Source of the DNA: Heligmosomoides polygyrus polygyrus
Taxonomy: Eukaryota > Nematoda > Chromadorea > Rhabditida > Heligmosomidae
Reading direction: 5' to 3'
Length of the DNA stretch: 64,000 nt
NCBI GenBank assembly: GCA_947396885.1
Contig: OX377202.1
Coordinates: 58,678,034-58,742,033, forward strand
In this document: positions 1-12,682 of the stretch, in pieces
Layout: the number at the start of each line of letters is the position of its first letter
Position numbering within the stretch: position 1 is the first letter of the stretch
Made by a program: the position numbers and the translations under genes
The notes under the pieces: model-generated
The model's input: only the letters and a program-made list of their open reading frames with translations
Told to the model about the DNA's origin: nothing
Database searches by the model: none

Positions 1-26
1 GGGAGAGGGGAACTTAAAAAGGATCA

Positions 27-79
27 TTCTCGGTGCAAATCTAGTAAGGGAGTACCCCTTGCTAGATTTGCACCGAGAA
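27..79. repeat. Perfect-stem hairpin
   Basis: Two 18-base arms (27-44 and 62-79) are exact reverse complements. Pairing continues inward as 46-50 with 56-60, with one G/T mispair at 45/61, leaving a 5-base loop. The 24-pair stem is far longer than chance would give. It could be a tiny foldback element or the end of an element cut by the window edge. No coding function is seen. Confidence 0.85.
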
Positions 80-247
80 CGGATAATCTTCAAGCAGATA
101 AAGCAGATAATATCAGTAAAATAAAATAAAAATTGGCCAAGACACTCAATCAACGTTTTGGACATATGCAGAACAAGTACTTCACGGCCTAATCTTTTGC
201 AAACATCGAGACCTAGTGCACAAGTATCATATATTTTCATTCTTTCT

Positions 248-1155
248 GTGTTCTTCTTTTTCTTCTTCAGCGTTTGTCCCACTTTCTTGCGGGGTCCGCT
301 TTCCTGGAATACTGGCGCCACTTATCCCGCTCAAATGCCTGATCAGGGTGTAACCTAGCCATCTTCAAGTCCTGATGCGGCGTATCAAGCCAGCGCTGCT
401 TTGGTCTCCCTCGTGACCGCTTTCCGGGCACCTCGAAGTTAAGGCCAGTCTTTCGGACAGTGTCACCGCTTGCGCGAAGAACATGGCCGTACCATCTCAG
501 ACAAGGTTCACGCAATTTCTGAACTATCGGGGTGACACCAAATCTTTGCCGAATGGAGTCGTTGCGCACACGGTCAAAACGCGTAACTCCGGACATCCAC
601 CGCAGCATCTTCGTTTCCATTACACTGGGATGCCTTTCAATTCCTTTGGTAACGGGCCAGCACTCGGCTCCGTAAATAGCTACAGGTCGAACGACTGCCC
701 TATAGATCTTCGATTTAAGCCGCTCTGGTATCTTCTTGTCGCAGAGCACTCCCGTCAGAGAGCGCCATTTGGACCAGGTTGCAGTCACGCGTAAATTGGC
801 TGCAACGAGTAGACCGCCATCGGACGCGATTGCTGATCCCAAGCACTTGAATACCGAAGTACGTGGCAGCTCAATGCCGTTTACTTTAATGGAGCTGGAC
901 TCATCTTCGTCAGTCGTCAAATACTCGTTTTTTTTTTAGATTAAGTTTGAGTCCAAATCTCTCCAAGCGATCGCACCAAGCCTGTACCTGCCGCTGGAGT
1001 TCAAACTTATATTCGCAAGCGAGCATTACATCGTCAGCATAAAGCAACGTCCAGAGGGCTGGCCGCTGAAAATAAGTGATGTGACATCCATAACGACGAT
1101 GAAGAGCAGTGGGGAGAGCGCCGAATCTTGATGTACTCCGACAGAGATGGTAAAC
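248..1155 (-). pseudogene. RTE-type retrotransposon, 3' fragment (reverse transcriptase C-terminal part)
   Basis: The minus strand encodes the thumb and C-terminal part of the same RTE reverse transcriptase found at 34998-36740. An open stretch at 267-920 matches that copy from the KCLGSAIASDG segment through MYGAECWP-like, KMLRW, RWYGHVLR and RGRPKQRW to the DKR terminus. Upstream, from about 920 to 1150, the frame is lost, but pieces of the VGVHQ(G)SALSP and FIVVMD region remain, so the copy is 5'-truncated and frameshifted. The 3' end carries a (GAA)n-like tail, seen as TTC repeats at 248-275 on the plus strand, as in the other copies. The element is dead, retaining only the last third of the protein. 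Confidence 0.9.
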
Positions 1156-2386
1156 ACATTTTTTCTGTGTTATTTGTTTTGATTTCGTTAGTGCAGCTGT
1201 TTTTTAAGGGATGAGTAAGTTCAATATATTTAAATTCTGAACACGTTCAATTCTTACAAAATCGTTTAAGAGGGGCCCCACCAACTAGGATTGCGGCGGA
1301 ATCAAGAGCGAGCAGCACGCCATCACTATATGGCAGATTAAGCTCGGTGAGACTGCACGCCGCAGCAGCACAACGGGCAACCCACAGGCGCTATCGGGGG
1401 AGGCAGAACGGAGGCCCACATAGTGTGCCCTTCGCGACCTGCACTACAGCTTAGGGCAAGCGAATGACGGTGAGCAAAGAAGGGTTCGAAGTGCGGTGGG
1501 AACCACCGGGCGATGAGCTCTGTCGACTAATCGGCGGAGGAAATACTGCGATCGGCACTGTCACTTGCGCCGGTGAATTAAGCGAATGCTCCGGCTTCTG
1601 CCCACAACAGCGGAGGTACGCAAACGTTCGTCAGCACCAGACATCGGCGGAAATTTCAGATTTTTTCCAGAAAAGATAAAAAGGCAAACCAAGCTTTTCA
1701 GGAAACGTAAAACCCAAAAACGCTACCAAACAGAAAATTTCGAAGCTATGATCTAGTTTGTTCGTTGTGCGTCAAGATTCTTCTCTTCCAGCAACAAACG
1801 CTTTTCGTTACAGCTACAGGCGTCGTAATGCGCAGAGGGTTACACCCGCTTCGTTTACATAAATTTCTGCCTCCTTCGTCACACTCCCCAACTGAAGGAG
1901 TTATTCTATTGCAGTTGCGCATTCTCGGAGATCTCGAGATGCATCGGGTATGCATTACCTTGAGGCCTCCGCACACCTTTGCGGCAACGCGGCACGCGGC
2001 AGGCAGAAGAATTGCCGCGCAGGAGTCAGAACTGCCTCGTAGTAGTGGAAGTACTACGTGGGCGGCTCTCATCCTCACCCCACTCCATCGCCAAAGCCGC
2101 CCTTTATCCATTATCGTTATCAGTTTCCATTCTAGATCCCCGTCGCGATCAGCTAGAGCCCAGACAGAACGGCGGCAAAGTGGCTGCAGCGGCAATAATA
2201 CCCTGAATCATTATTGCCGTTGCTGCTTTGGCGGCATCCTCTTCGTCTCTGCCCTACTGTTAAAGATAGGGCTGCTGCCGCGTTGCCGCAAAAGTGTGCG
2301 GACGCCTTTATTCTTTTTCTTGCAGTCAACTTTGGTCAATTTCCTTGGAAAAAGAAAAATTGTCAAAACCGTCATGAAATCAGACT
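1156..2386. other. No recognised gene
   Basis: Mixed-composition DNA. Overlapping ORFs lie on both strands around 1750-2390 (149 to 207 codons), but they are mutually antisense, lack recognisable motifs and look like chance frames. No known element was identified. Confidence 0.5.
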
Positions 2387-2720
2387 AGCTTCCCTGATGG
2401 TGAGTTACATCTCTGCTGTCGAGGAGGACGAAGACGCTGTGACGCTTGCTGAAGTGCAAATGGCGCCAATGTTGTCTACATGAAGGAAAAGGAAACGCGG
2501 TGACAGCTTTCCTGATGGTGAGTTACATCTCTGCTGTATCTCTGCTCCTGCCCCGTTTTGAAACATTCAACATTGCGTTCTACCGGCAAATTCAAAGAGA
2601 CTATTAATACGCACTCAACATTCGGGTCCGAAAACTGTCGCCGCGTTTCCTTTTTCTTCGTGTAGACAACATTGGCGCCATTTGCACTTCGGCAAGCGTC
2701 ACAGCGTCTTCGTCCTCCTC
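2387..2720. repeat. Foldback: 86-bp inverted repeat with a duplicated flank
   Basis: Arms at 2421-2505 and 2635-2720 are reverse complements with only a few mismatches and are separated by about 130 bases. In addition a 33-base sequence ending in GAGTTACATCTCTGCTGT occurs directly repeated at 2387-2419 and 2505-2538. The left arm is therefore bracketed by direct repeats as well as being inverted on the right. This looks like a small foldback element or a rearranged duplication. It has no coding capacity. Confidence 0.85.
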
Positions 2721-3744
2721 GAAACCTGTTTTCGGTACTCTAGACTTTCATGAGACCATCCCTCAAAACGCCGTTTCGCTTCAGAGAATGAGGTCTGTTC
2801 AAGCCGACGAACATCCGCGGTTATCTCTCTGCGTTAGCCGGACGATTTAGAACCATTGGAAAAAGCAAATCGATCCTTCACTCCTGCCTTGGTCAGATCT
2901 TCACTCCCGCCTAACGAACACAGAGCGCTGCCGGTTAAAGGGAAATGCAGTTCGATGAAACGCGAAATGTCCGAGGTGAGAGCGGAGAAATCGGAACACT
3001 GACCTGAGGCGGATGGAACGGGATGGTACTTGCTGCCAGCTGGCAGAGGCTTACTCACCGTGTGAGGCCGCAACGCAAGGTAAACTAGTACTCCAACGTT
3101 CACTGGCTTTTCACGCCCCATACCGTGTCGGATAAAAATGGCTGACAAAATGTCGCAGCAAGAACGAACTCGTTCTCCAGTCCGTTAAGAACTCGTACCG
3201 CAGGTATGTAGAATCACTATCGCTAGCCCCTTCTGAAGGCGGAAAAAACAACGTTGAATGCGCAACACTTTCACTGGACTCTGCATATCAAAAGGCACTC
3301 CTTTCGTGTCGAGATGAACAGGTATATCGTTGGACAAGAAGCATTTAAAAGCTTCGCTTCGGCATATATCAACATCAGACAGGCCTGTGTTAAGTGCTCC
3401 TCGATGAAGAAGAGCAGCAGATGGTAAGGAAATAGAAAATCCCCTAGATAAGAAACAAAGACAAGAGCACTATGAAGTCTATGTGGGGTAAACTAGAACG
3501 GAAATGACGAACGGTTTGGTAAGTTCGTCTCAGTCCCAACTTTCATCCAGACGAAGGGAGAACACATGATTAGAAGCATCTCAAAGCGGTGAATGGCGGG
3601 AACGTTTCTGGAACAACGCTTCTACTCATTTCATAATAGTTTTGAGGGTGCTATTCTGCACGAAAACATTACCACTCGATAGTGTCACTGTACGAACAAC
3701 CTGGATTGATTGGACTTGCAGCGAAGGCGCGCAATGATGGAAGG
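2721..3744. other. No recognised gene
   Basis: Unique-looking DNA of mixed composition. The minus-strand ORF at 2834-3148 (104 codons) has no motif I recognise, and nothing nearby supports it as a gene. Confidence 0.45.
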
Positions 3745-4026
3745 ACAAAGGATCAAGGATAGCGTTATTCAATTCCCTTTGGAGTGCACCACGCACAGTA
3801 CTTCTACGGGAAGTCGTGGACGCAGTTTGAACGCGTATTCGGCCACTCGAGATCTGGGCTCGGGAGTGGATTTACAAGTCAGTGTTTTATCCCTCCAAGA
3901 CAAGTTTGATACCAATCCACTGGCCCCGGAGAGCTGGAAAACATGGTTGAACTGGGCGCGAAATGCGAACCAAGAACCTTGACTCGGCAAGCACGCGATA
4001 CCTCGCCCCTCCTACGACTACGCTAC
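3745..4026 (+). repeat. Dispersed repeat R1, copy 1
   Basis: About 280 bases aligning well with the reverse complement of 38660-38950 and, at its right end, with the reverse complement of 13783-13858. Shared segments include the CTTCTACGGGA(A/T)GTCGTGGA block, a GACAAG(T)..GATACCAAT-like stretch and a CCCCGGAG(A/G)G block. The open frame at 3710-3982 runs through it, but it is not conserved between copies, so it is a repeat rather than a gene. Class is unknown; a SINE or non-autonomous DNA element is possible. Confidence 0.7.
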
Positions 4027-5399
4027 CATGCGCTGGATAAGGAACCGAACGGTGTGCGATAATTTTTTCCGTAAATTTTTAACAGCTGTTTCTTCAAAGG
4101 AAAATTTTGTGCTAAAATCGGTAAATTCGTTAGATAAAATTTACATTAGCTGAAGTCAGTTTGGCTCTATTTTAGTAAGTAAAATGATAGGTCTTTTTCT
4201 TTATTGATTTTTTCGACTCCATCTACATGACAATTGTATGACTACATCTTCATTTGCTAATGACTACGTCTTCATTTTGCCAAAAAAATTGCTAAACGAG
4301 CAGAATCATTAAGATTCCACAATTAAACAGTGACCACAGGTCTTCTGCAGTAACGATTTTTTTTACTATGCCTAGTTCGCCGAGGTTCTGGGAAGATACA
4401 AAGTACGCGCGCCACTGCACGGTTAAACCCTTTTGAGCAATTTCTTTAGCACCGACACAACTTTTTACAGAACATGCTAAGTAGACTTTTAGAGCCAAAG
4501 ATTATTCTATACTCCCACAACGGTTTGGGAAACTATAGAAGACTTTAATGAAGAGTTCAGGTCAGGCGGTGACCGCAACGAATTCTTTAGTACAGTTCGT
4601 CTTTGGAAGGTACTTACAAGGTCCGTTCATCTGCCTGATTCACAGAATGGTTTCTTTTGTCCCAAAAGGCCCTGTTCCTACTGCAGACGACAGCAGAGAC
4701 TAAAATAAACAGCTATGGACCGTTGAGGTTCGCGTTGACCAAATTTTAATCGAATCGAATTCTACTGCATTGAGTATTTCTGCATTACCACCCAAGTAAC
4801 GAAGATTTAAACTGTTGATTTCTTTCTCCTGTTTTTCAGAGGAAATGCATAGGGAATACGCGTATTTAAAAGGGCGTTCCTCGCCCTATACTAACGGTGG
4901 TCCATCTTGTCTTTGTCTTCCATAATTCCACCAAATAGATTTCGCTACTCTCTGCATGTAAAGCACTTAGATTTTGGACGAACCTCATATAACTGACGAA
5001 GATGCTCTGCTGCTTCTCTTTTAGTTTTTTTTCTTTCATGCAAATACATACTTAAGCTCGTTGTTTCACATGACTGACTGCGCTTCTCTCGAGCAAAGCA
5101 AAAGAACCCTCTGGGAAGACGAAAAGGTTATGTGGGATCGTTGACATGCACGGAGCGAAACTCAATAAAAGCGAAGCATTGGCAGTACCAGCAGCTCTAT
5201 CGGTTGGGCGGGGCTCAACGCTGCCTTACGTAGTCATTCACCGCCTGACGCTGCTCGAAAACCCGCCCAGCTTCCGAAATACTTGAGGGGAAAGGGGAAC
5301 GAGCCAGTTCTTTCCTTCTCATCCGTTTCTTATCGTTGTTTTTTATTTGGGTTTAGTAGCGTTTTCTTAGCGTTTTCTGGGCAACCCCACTTTTGAAGC
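4027..5399. other. No recognised gene
   Basis: AT-rich DNA with many homopolymer runs and only short ORFs (longest 68 codons at 4292-4498). I see no element termini or domain motifs. Confidence 0.5.
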
Positions 5400-5545
5400 A
5401 AATATAACAAAAGAACTGTGCAAAACTGAATGGCTGGGAAGTACGAAAAACGAATATGTAGCTATCAAGAAGCGGCCAAGAAAATTACCAAGAATCTTCG
5501 AAATATGAGAGCGATTTCGACTGCGTCTTTGCGCTGACTCAAGTA
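5400..5545 (+). repeat. Diverged repeat paired with 14210-14385
   Basis: The two regions share a run of features in the same order: an AACTGTG..AAACTGAA segment, an A-rich stretch, a CAAGAAG/GAAGAA block and a common end resembling ACTCAAGTAAGTA. That ending looks like a splice donor. The copies are diverged, so this could be an old duplicated exon or a dispersed repeat. No reading frame is conserved. Confidence 0.4.
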
Positions 5546-5563
5546 AGTAGAGGGCTTTCTCGG

Positions 5564-5711
5564 TAGGGCCTATGGTATACACCCGCGTCGCACCAGCGAC
5601 GAATCGCGGCGATAGTGTTGTGTGCGGGTAGCTACGAACTGCGTAGCTACCCGCACAAAACAGTCGCCGCGACAAGTCGCTGGCGGGACGCGGGAGTATG
5701 TTATAGGCCTA
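5564..5711. repeat. Foldback MITE-like element, family F1
   Basis: Almost the whole 148 bp is one inverted repeat. Arms of about 72 bases (5564-5638 and 5640-5711) end in TAGG(G)CCTAT and enclose a loop of a base or two. The terminal sequence followed by G(G/T)TATAC also occurs at 14690-14720 and at both ends of 24602-24770, so this is one member of a small family. It is a non-coding, non-autonomous hairpin element. Confidence 0.85.
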
Positions 5712-8700
5712 ACGCAACGATTCTGCGAAACGTCATCCAAAAAATTCGCTCGAGCTGCATTTATATGTAGAAAAAGGAAATTTTCAAAAACGATGCGTTA
5801 ATTTCTGTTCCCATCTTAGTAGAGCATGTTTTGAAGTGATGAAGGGTGAAGGTGATAGTCAATGTGTCGCTAATGCAAATTAACCACAATTTTTGCCGTT
5901 AAATTTAATTCGGAAAATCGTTAATACACACCTCTGGTGCCGACTACGGCGACCAGGCTAAGATAAGTGATTTTGATACCGAAACATCCACAAAATCACT
6001 CCGAGTGGGTGTACTCGTAGCACATTTAACACGAATCTTCTGCCCAATAAAATCCAATTTCCCATTTTCTCGGGCAAAACCTTGACTGGAATGTCCACCT
6101 TCACAAAACATCATCGACGAATGGAGAAATCACTAGATGAGAGTGCGGCAGACGACGGCAGAGAAACCTGCGAGGACGAACACTGCCAGCTCAATTGCGT
6201 TCGCGTAAAGCAGTTGTGGTGCGCAAGGTGAAAACTATGTGGAGGTTAAGCCGATTAGGAAAGCGTGCTCTCAGCAACACAATGATGGCGGCAGGTGAGA
6301 CGCAAAACGATCAGCCTTGCACAGCAACACACTTGCTCAGCTCAGAAGACGTGCGAGCCTGCTAGAAATTGTAGCCATTTTGTGCATCGATCTTCAGTTG
6401 AACAGTTCGCGCACTGATAAGTCGCATTTCCGCTGTTCTCTCTGCTGCAATGCTTTGGCCATGTTATCTGCACCACAACACCACGTCTGTAGTGGACACT
6501 ATCGAACTGAAATAAACGAATTTCATAGAAGTGTCCTATGCCGTCCACTGCTACACATCTGTATATGTCCCCCTATGGGAGGCCTTCTAGCCTCGCCCTT
6601 CTGAAATCGTTGCATCCCATCACTGCGCGAACTGTTGGGAGGAGCACCTGTCTGAAGAGGGACAGCAACAGATTCAGCTTCCATCCCTCAAGCACACGTT
6701 GAACTAGGCAAAATTGCTGAAGATTATTTCGCTTTTCTCCAGTGGCAGCGCATGTGACGAAGCTCCGAAATGAACTATGAGTAATAAAGTCCAATTAGCC
6801 TATTCCAGTGTAGCTGCGTCGGAGTGACGTTTTTCCTACTCTCGCATTAAGGTGTCGAGTGAAGAAGATATAGATTACGTCCTCTAGGCTTCATAAGGCA
6901 GCCTCTAGGATCCCTAGCCAGTTCAGAGGCTAAGGGTGGACGCGCCAAGGGGTAGGAGGAAGAACAATTGCTCATCCTCGTACTAAACCCGTGGAAAACT
7001 CGAAGTGTTCAGGAAAATGGGTAGACGCCGTTGGAAAAGCTATTTCTGACACGGTTCTCTAATAGTAGTAGACAGTCTGCACATGCTTCCAATTTCAGTT
7101 GGTTAGGACTTCAGGTCTTTCTCCTCGTGTGCATTATTATGGAGTGCAAAGTAACCATGTGCAGAACTCTGGTACTCCGTAAGAAGAAAGCTGTTTCTGC
7201 CCTCAAGAAACGCCGCCAGAGGCCTTCCACTAAGGCTGCTCTCAAACAAGTTTCTTAGCATTCCAAATATTCTCCTATTGCATCGAACAAGCATTATTAA
7301 TGCAAGGTTGAGATTCGCCAAAAAATCCTTACAGAACAATTATTAATTTTCGCATCAGCTTATCGGACAATTCCTACCTCATCAAAGACAGCAGTTTCCT
7401 ACATCATCAAAGACAAAGAATCAGAATATTTGCTTTATTTTGTGGTGGCAACTGGTTGCATGCTAAAAACCTAACTTTTTCAGTAAAGTTCGAAGCCATC
7501 GAATCTTCAAACAACCTCTGCCTTCTAAATGGTAACACAGACCGTCCTCCTATTCTTGACAAAGGCTTACAAAACAGTAAAGTATATACCATACGCGAAT
7601 CAAATATGTAGTCATTTCAAGAAAATACCAAGACGAAATTCGCTCTTTCTCACCAACCAATGGCGAAATTCTCGACACCGTGTAATGTTCGAGCACGTTT
7701 TTGAAACTTCACTAGCATGTGCAGATACAAAAAGGAGCCCAGAGGAAAGTGCTGTGGTTATGGCTTCTTGGCGCGTTCACTGTTAGCAGGCGCGATGTCT
7801 ACAGGCAACTTCGTAGCCCCTATTCCTGGGCTAGAATTTGCACAGAACTGTTTTTCGATATTTCATCCGAAAAACCCTTCGGCTATCTGTTCAACTTTGA
7901 GAATTTCCTCCCGAATCTTTCCCACCCTCTGCAGTACTCAGCATGATATGGCTGATGGCATACTGAATTCGTTCCGCATTTGCGTTCGTATGAACATGGT
8001 ACACTGAAGTGTCAGGAAGGAAGCAATGGCATTGAGAGTCAGACGGAACCCGAATTTCTGCCTCTCCTTTTCTACGAAAGGAAAAGCACGGGCAGCAAAG
8101 GGAAGAACGCCGCTATGCTCACGCGTTGAGACCCTCGGGTCTAGAAATGTACCTACGCAAGCTAGGGGCTATCGTCGACTGCTCCTTATCTGCGCCCCGC
8201 CCTCCTGTTGGGAGGTCCTCATCGACCGCCATGCAACCGCTCTCCACATATCATTCGCCCAATAAAGACGCTTTGCCTCCACTTCTCTTTACTCGAGCGG
8301 AATACAGTGAAATACCGAGAACTTCAAAGGAACAGTGCTGTGCAGCTGGAGATCTGCGCAGAAGAACGAAACAGCCGTTATGCCTTTATGTATGGGACTC
8401 TAGACAGCCTCCCACATTTAAGCCTTTGTAGCTGGGACGACATGACTCATACTCAGCATGTCGCCAGGGAAATGAGGACCCAGCGAGAGGCCGATGATTG
8501 TCGCGTTCGTTGACATATCGTTAGAAAATACGGACAAACTGTGCCTTATTCTGAGCGCTGCGACAATATCTCGTCCGCTATCACGTCTCGTTCAATTCTC
8601 TGCCCGTCCACTGGCATGACAAACTCTGAGCTGGTTAATCTCCAGCCTGGGATGAGGAATCCAACTAGGTTCGGCTCTCCGAGACCAAATACTGCCATGC

Positions 8701-9461
8701 GTTCCACGACTGCCGAGGTGGTTTGGAATCAAAGCTCATCCCTGACTGAAGCTTAGTGGCATGCTCCCTAATTCCCTAGGCCAACCCGAAACGAGAATCA
8801 CTATCAAAGCGAAATAGAGCTGCATGCCTGGCTCTTCTTCCGAGTGAAAAGCGGACACCGTGGTTAAGAGTGGGTGCGATAAGTCCGTGAGCTCTTTCAG
8901 ATTCTCAAGTGTTGGTGTCAGCATCTAGCTCAACGGTTTAAGTGCTGAAGCTGGTCTGAAGATGGTGGTTAAATATAAACACGATTGCAAAGAAATTGTT
9001 GGTTAGCTTAGCTAATTTGGATGCAGATAGTTATGATAAGGTCCGCATGCCAGGTCTTGAATAATGAAAGAGGACTTGGCATAGTTTTTTCTGTGTGTAC
9101 GACAGCGTATATTACGTACACGAAAGCAGACTCGAGTTTCACGTAGCCTTGACACCGGTATGGGGATGCTGGGCGACAAATACAGATAGAGCAGTGTGGG
9201 TGGCGACAAAGTTGGTCAACCGAGATATTAGTGAAGTCACTCACAACGGAGTTCAATGAACCTCCCATGGAGGTATCCAAAATGTCGGGCTTATGAGGCT
9301 AAAATAACGCATGGAATGGCATTGTCGGGCTCAAAAGTTGGCATACATAGGGTGTGGAGCTTCAAATGTAACTAGATCGTATCAATATGACTTGATATGT
9401 TTCCTGAAAGATACCGCTGCGTACATTGAGGTGAACCGTTCACTGCAGCGCTGGTCACAAT
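5712..9461. other. No recognised gene (3.7 kb)
   Basis: Many short ORFs on both strands (up to about 100 codons), none with a recognisable domain, consistent composition or support from neighbours. I see no terminal repeats or transposon motifs. Unannotated host exons cannot be excluded, because nematode genes often have short exons that ORF scanning misses. Confidence 0.45.
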
Positions 9462-9530
9462 GGATGGCCTAGTGGATAGCGGTGCTGACTTGCAGGGGAC
9501 AAATGTTCGAATCTCGGGGTACAAATAAAT
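9462..9530 (+). repeat. tRNA-related SINE head
   Basis: An A-box-like sequence (TGGCCTAGTGGATAGCG) and a B-box-like sequence (GTTCGAATCTC) lie at tRNA spacing in a stretch of about 65 bases. The arms do not form a full cloverleaf, and no acceptor-stem partner is evident. It is best read as a tRNA-derived SINE or decayed tRNA pseudogene. Confidence 0.55.
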
Positions 9531-10929
9531 GATCATTTAGCAGTTTTGCAAATGTAGAATACCTTTCGACCTCGGTAAACACCGATCTCGCTCTCTAACT
9601 CTGTTTCCATCTGTTGTCATATATGAAAAGTCAGGTTTTCGTTGCGTAGAGCTACGTCGTAAACCACTCAAACCATCCTAGACCCTGGGAGCTCTCGTTA
9701 TTTACAATATAATTCTTTTATAATGTCCTCTACCTGTTTTGAAATGGTTTCTCATTGTAACCTCATGCACGAACATGATTGAAATCGTGTTGGCTTGGTA
9801 CATCTCTAGAATGTGCTGATCAGTCGTCGGACTTCTACAGAGGACGCTTTTCTTGTAGCTTTTACTATTTCTACTAACTCTTACAAAAAGTGGCATTTTT
9901 GATCCAAATCGTGGTATTGGTCGTATTGCAGCCTATATTTCCCTACCACTCTTCCCCTAATAGGGGGAGGGGTCAATGCATTCATAGACACTTGTAGTTA
10001 GTCTCACGACTCCGTAGGCTGAAAAGAAAATGTCGTCCAAACTTCGTGTTGAGGGTTAATTGGGGTGTTGATCACAAATCTGGCAACCGTTTCCGGTGTT
10101 ACGGTCGATCACACTATGTAGATGACGGTGAATATGTGTAAGTGAAGGGCTGGATAGAGAATTAACGGCAATACTGTACTGTTGGCTGAGGTTTCAAAAA
10201 TGGATATCATATTCGTGATTAGCATTCGAAATAAGCGTACTGGGCGATGTCTACATTTTTCGAACTCCCCCGACTTCTTATGTCTTGATAGCAGGCACAT
10301 ATTATCTTGTATCCGTCCCCTTCACTTCTACATACTCGCCCTCACCTACTGTGGTCGAAAGCGTTTGACGGATTTGTGGTCAGCACCTCAATCAGCCTCT
10401 GGATCAAATTTGGGCAAAATTTGTATCAGATCTCCAGAGTCGTGAGAGTACAATTCCCTATCACCCACCCTTTTGATCAGCGGTGAGTGGCTGGAAAATG
10501 AGCAGCAAGGTGATCAGTGCCAGTTCTCTTTAGGCATCTAAAGACTGTCTTGCATTCTGGAGATGGACTAAAGCAACATATGTCGATCACCCTCGTGTTA
10601 TAAGTGAGAATACAATGAAAAAGCGAAAACTGTGACTTTCCGAGGATAGCGAAATATTATAAAGTTGCAAAAACGGAAGCAGTCTACTCACCAATCCAAC
10701 CCCCCCCCCCCCAAGAATCGCACCTCCGACCAAGCTTGACGTTCGCGAATCGAAGGGGAGGGGAAGGTGTCGTACTCTCTCGGTTTTGACAGATGATTCC
10801 CTCCAAATTCAGGTTTTTAGATGATGCTTGCATCTGTTAAAAGTTATTTTTTCCAGTTATGTGCATAAAATTCCAAGTGTTAATTATTGCGACGACCTAA
10901 GTGCTTTCCCTACAAGATTTTCGAAGTGC
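9531..10929. other. No recognised gene; poly-C run
   Basis: Short ORFs only. A run of about 14 C lies near 10697-10711, one of several long C tracts in the window. Confidence 0.5.
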
Positions 10930-11790
10930 TCTTCGAATCGATGATGGAATGGAAATGAAGGATGGACTTGCCACGAAAATAATTTTCTTCTGCAGGGAAC
11001 AGCATCAGAAAGTGAAATTTTTGATACGTAGTGATGAAAAAAATTTCGAAATGATGAGATGGCCCGATTTTGCATCATTGCAGGAGAAATATCGGCTGTC
11101 CCCCTAATCACATGGAAGCCGTTTTTTGTTTTTTTAGAACTGCTTTTTAAAGCATAGAATCCACATTTATTAAGGCGTTGTGCATTTTTCAGAGGCCCCA
11201 AAAAATCTCCGAGTTATGGCACTTTACGTGCGACTTCCTCGTTCTCTGGTGTCATCGATCCCAACTAAAGGATGGACTTCTTGCGAAAAAAAATGTTCTA
11301 CCTTCTGAAGGAAAGAACATTCGAGAGTGAAACTGTTCCGTATAAAACTTTAGGTCGTGATTATTGTACAGTAAAAAACCTTTGCAGCGATCTTCGATAT
11401 GTTTAGGACGAATTGTGTTCAAAATTTTTGTTTTTCCTGAAAAAAATATTTTCTACCTAAAACAGACTACCTATGTAGTTAAAATTCTGCCACGAAATGC
11501 TTCAATTCCTGATCAGTGCACAGTAAAAAATCATGATTTGTTGGATCGAGCATGTTGAATTGACCTCTGGTCGACCTTGCACCAATCTCATCGGAGCAAT
11601 AAAATTGAACGTTCACAAAAAGGTTCATAACTCGGTAAGTTTTTCGAATTTTGAAAATTCCGTCTAGCTCTTCGGAAGCTAGAAGGAAGGTCCAATTTTT
11701 GAGGGAAAAAAATTGAAGTGACTTCCTATAATTGATCATAACTCGGTAAGCTTTTAAAGTTTCGAAAATCCCTCTATTTTTTCAGAAAGC
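10930..11790 (+). repeat. Diverged direct repeats
   Basis: Two direct-repeat signals. First, a segment beginning AAGGATGGACTT(G/C)..GCGAAAA, followed by a TTCTTCTGCAGG / CCTTCTGAAGG stretch and a GAAAGTGAAA-like block, occurs at about 10957 and again at about 11269. Second, TCATAACTCGGTAAG recurs at 11625-11639 and 11736-11750, each followed by similar GTTTCGAAAAT/TTTTGAAAAT sequence. The region looks like an old, decayed tandem array. No gene is recognised. Confidence 0.5.
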
Positions 11791-12039
11791 AGATGAAATT
11801 TGATTTCTCACTATGCAAAAATCGCATTCTAAAAAGGTTCTTCTTGCTCGGCGGGAGGGTCCAAATTCTGGTCCATTTCCATTTAACGTGGTACCGAATG
11901 CTTGCAGCCTCCCATATGCATGAGGAAAACACTCTGCCCTTGACTGAAGAATGGAGCGCAGAAGCTGCTCGTTGCTTTATGCTGTTGAAGCAATGCGTAC
12001 TTGCGAGGATGAAGCTGAACTCGGACGCCAGGAGCAAGC

Positions 12040-12682
12040 TAGGTGCGACCGCTTGGAGATGTTGGGCTCAAACTGGGCGTCAAAAAGACCGAGTTCCTAA
12101 TCACTGACGTCACAGTCCAGCCCATATCAAGATTAATATCGCTGATCTTTCACGCACTTCGGTTTTCAAGTACCCGAAATCAGCAGTAGTGTCTGATGGC
12201 AGTCTGATGGTGGAAGTGAACTCACACGTGAATTCAGCTTGGTGCAGGTGGCGCTCGAAGGCTGAAGTCGTCTGCGACAAGGAGCTGCAAGGGGCCAGAT
12301 TCATCAACCGCCTTTAACGGTGAAAGAGACAGAAATCCGCCACAGCGAAATGAAGGTGAAAATGCTGCGCTGGACGGCAGGAACCACGCACTTGGACCGC
12401 ATACGAAACGACGCCATCTGGCAGAAGTTCGGTGTCGCGCCGATAGCTGACAAGATGCGTGAATCTCTCCTGGTAGGGCCACGTTCTGCGTGGGAAAGAA
12501 GACAGCGTCCGCAAGACAGGTCTTAACTTCGAGGTAATTGGAGAGCGGCCTGGAGGGCGCCCGAAACAGCGCTGGTCTGCTACGATACGCATCGACTTCG
12601 AAATACCTGGTGATCGGGAAAGATAGCGTCATGGCACCAGAAAAGCGAACCCGGTCTGCAACGAAGCCCGACAGAAGATGGA
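12040..12682 (+). pseudogene. RTE-type reverse transcriptase, decayed 3' fragment
   Basis: Plus-strand counterpart of the RTE copies. Disrupted frames encode pieces recognisable as the TEFLITDV, LSRTSVFKY, VSDGSLMVEVNS and KMKVLRW-like to RIRNDAIWQKFGVAPIADKMRE segments of the RTE C-terminal region. The open stretch at 12320-12526 is the best preserved. Multiple indels separate the pieces and a short middle segment is missing. Orientation is opposite to most RTE copies here. The element is inactive. Confidence 0.85.

Noticed and set aside
1746..2388. ORFs of 149 and 207 codons on opposite strands
   Set aside because: Mutually antisense, no recognisable motif, no supporting context.
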